Assembly (NCBI GenBank): GCA_946807835.1
Contig: OX327699.1
Coordinates: forward strand, 26,726,014 to 26,790,013
Source: Ailanthus altissimus
Lineage: Eukaryota; Streptophyta; Magnoliopsida; Sapindales; Simaroubaceae
Length of the DNA: 64,000 nucleotides
Direction of reading: 5' to 3'
How positions within the stretch are numbered: position 1 is the stretch's first letter; each line of letters opens with the position of its first letter. The notes beneath the pieces are model-generated. The model was not told the DNA's origin. It searched no databases and worked only from the letters and a program-made list of their open reading frames with translations. Positions 63,109 to 64,000 of this stretch are shown one piece after another. Both the position numbers and the translations under genes were made by a program.

Positions 63109-63109
63109 A
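63105..63109 (-). terminator. Pol III terminator of tRNA-Asp
   Basis: TTTTT on the minus strand, 12 bases past the tRNA 3' end. Confidence 0.7.
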
Positions 63110-63121
63110 CTATTATATGAA

Positions 63122-63193
63122 CGCCGTTGCCGGGGCTCGAACCCGGGTCACCCGCGTGACAGGCAGGAATACTCACCACTATACTACAACTTC
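63122..63193 (-). tRNA. tRNA-Asp(GUC), with a weakened acceptor stem
   Basis: 72 nt on the minus strand, no intron. The D arm/A box reads TAGTATAGTGG, the anticodon loop CTGTCAC lies in a CCTGC/GCGGG stem with GUC at 63160-63158, and the T arm/B box GGTTCGAGCC precedes CAACGGC plus discriminator G. The 5' strand of the acceptor stem reads GAAGTTG against CAACGGC, leaving two A-G mismatches (positions 2-71 and 3-70) where other plant tRNA-Asp genes can pair. It may be a slightly degraded copy. Confidence 0.88.
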
Positions 63194-64000
63194 TTTTTTG
63201 TTATGAAATTCATAAAAATTACATTTATCTTTTACTTTCGTATATATTTATTTTTGGCGAGAGGAATGTTCTATCGTCTATTACTCCAGTATTTGCTACC
63301 TCATCTACTAAAGTTTTGCTCCTAGTTAAAAGTTTAATGTTAGTTCATCTCCAAGTGAAGGATTTGCATCAAAATTATAAGTATGTTGACTAGTAAATAA
63401 TAATTGCTACTTGAGTGCCTGACCTCCATGCACGGGCTGCATAAATTGCGGTGTCCGCCAACAATAAAAAGCCGACAATATCGATTGATCAAATCATGCC
63501 TTAACAGATAATGTTGATATTCATCAAAACTTTCTTTGGTTGACGAAAGCTAAATTCAAGAAACTGGGAAATTTTAATACATACCGATAATAATACTACG
63601 TTACAGCTTTATTGGAAATCAATGTTACAAATTAGATCAATGGCACAGTTAAATTAACCTTCTTTTATTAATTTTCTTATATCCTAAACATTTCACGTCA
63701 AAGTTGAGACAATTGGGAGGCCCACGTTGCAAATTTGTGCGAAACAGCATTGTATCTGTACAGTTACACGCTCTTTCCTGCTAGAAAATATCGTCGGGCG
63801 CAAAGGTAGCTTCCAAGAGTGGCGTGCAAAAAAATCTGATCAGTAAACGATTGTTTACATCGATTTCCAATCGATGATTCCCTGATAAGCTCTCTCATTA
63901 AGCATGAAATGTACGATTCTTTGTTGTTTAATGCCGATGTCATCACCAACAGACCAACAAAATGTCTTGTTTATGTGCTCTCCAACAATCATGAATGCAA
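63194..64000. other. Right end of the window, no supported gene
   Basis: No gene recognised. A 61-codon minus-strand frame at 63764-63949 shows no known motif; it could belong to an exon of a gene mostly outside the window. Confidence 0.35.

Noticed and set aside
63764..63949. 61-codon minus-strand frame at the right edge
   Set aside because: No known motif; could be an exon of a gene outside the window but nothing supports it here.

Overview
The window is nuclear DNA of a flowering plant, most likely a eudicot. It has AT-rich intergenic DNA, short canonical GT-AG introns, and plant-specific families: a plastid glutamate-cysteine ligase, remorin, an NF-YC-type histone fold, a DUF3527 protein and a BAH/TFIIS-M protein. 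Ty1/copia and hAT debris lies between and inside the genes. I cannot name the species from sequence alone.

Layout. 0-4.6 kb: AT-rich, no supported gene. 4.8-5.1 kb (+): intronless NF-YC-like gene. 6.8-7.5 kb: LTR fragment. 8.0-8.4 kb: 211-bp tandem duplication. 9.3-9.6 kb (-): small conserved-looking plant protein. 12.8-14.4 kb (+): five-exon remorin, tail to tail with a three-exon beta-tubulin (14.9-16.5 kb, -). 18.4-25.4 kb (-): complete 16-exon GSH1, with a 2.2 kb intron full of a degenerate CACTACT/AGTAGTG repeat. 26.1-32.0 kb: decayed hAT transposon interrupted by a 2.18 kb solo LTR. 33.2-33.8 kb (-): decayed copy of the GSH1 3' end. 35.2-37.1 kb (-): plastid HAD protein of the PyrP2 type. 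39.5-41.5 kb (+): pseudogene related to RNase P Rpr2/Rpp21-domain proteins. 42.5-56.6 kb (+): AIPP3-like BAH/TFIIS-M gene whose last intron holds a 9.8 kb copia element. 58.2-62.2 kb (+): DUF3527 gene with a long 5' UTR. 63.1 kb (-): tRNA-Asp(GUC).

The genes form no pathway cluster; this is ordinary gene-dense plant chromatin. As I recall the Arabidopsis gene numbering, the PyrP2-type and AIPP3-type genes are neighbours there too (At4g11570, At4g11560), so that pair looks like conserved microsynteny. One LTR family appears three times: a truncated piece at 7 kb, a solo LTR inside the hAT element, and a full element in the AIPP3 intron.

The most interesting points are: (i) an AIPP3-type gene, whose Arabidopsis relative was recovered with the machinery that handles heterochromatic introns, itself carries a 10.4 kb TE-filled intron and shows decay in the exon beyond it; (ii) non-canonical splice signals in the remorin and AIPP3-like genes; (iii) the palindromic minisatellite in GSH1 intron 12; (iv) a duplicated LTR/primer-binding-site junction in the copia element. 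I found no clear sign of a wholly new system. Exon boundaries were set by hand from reading frame, splice dinucleotides and family similarity, without any database search.
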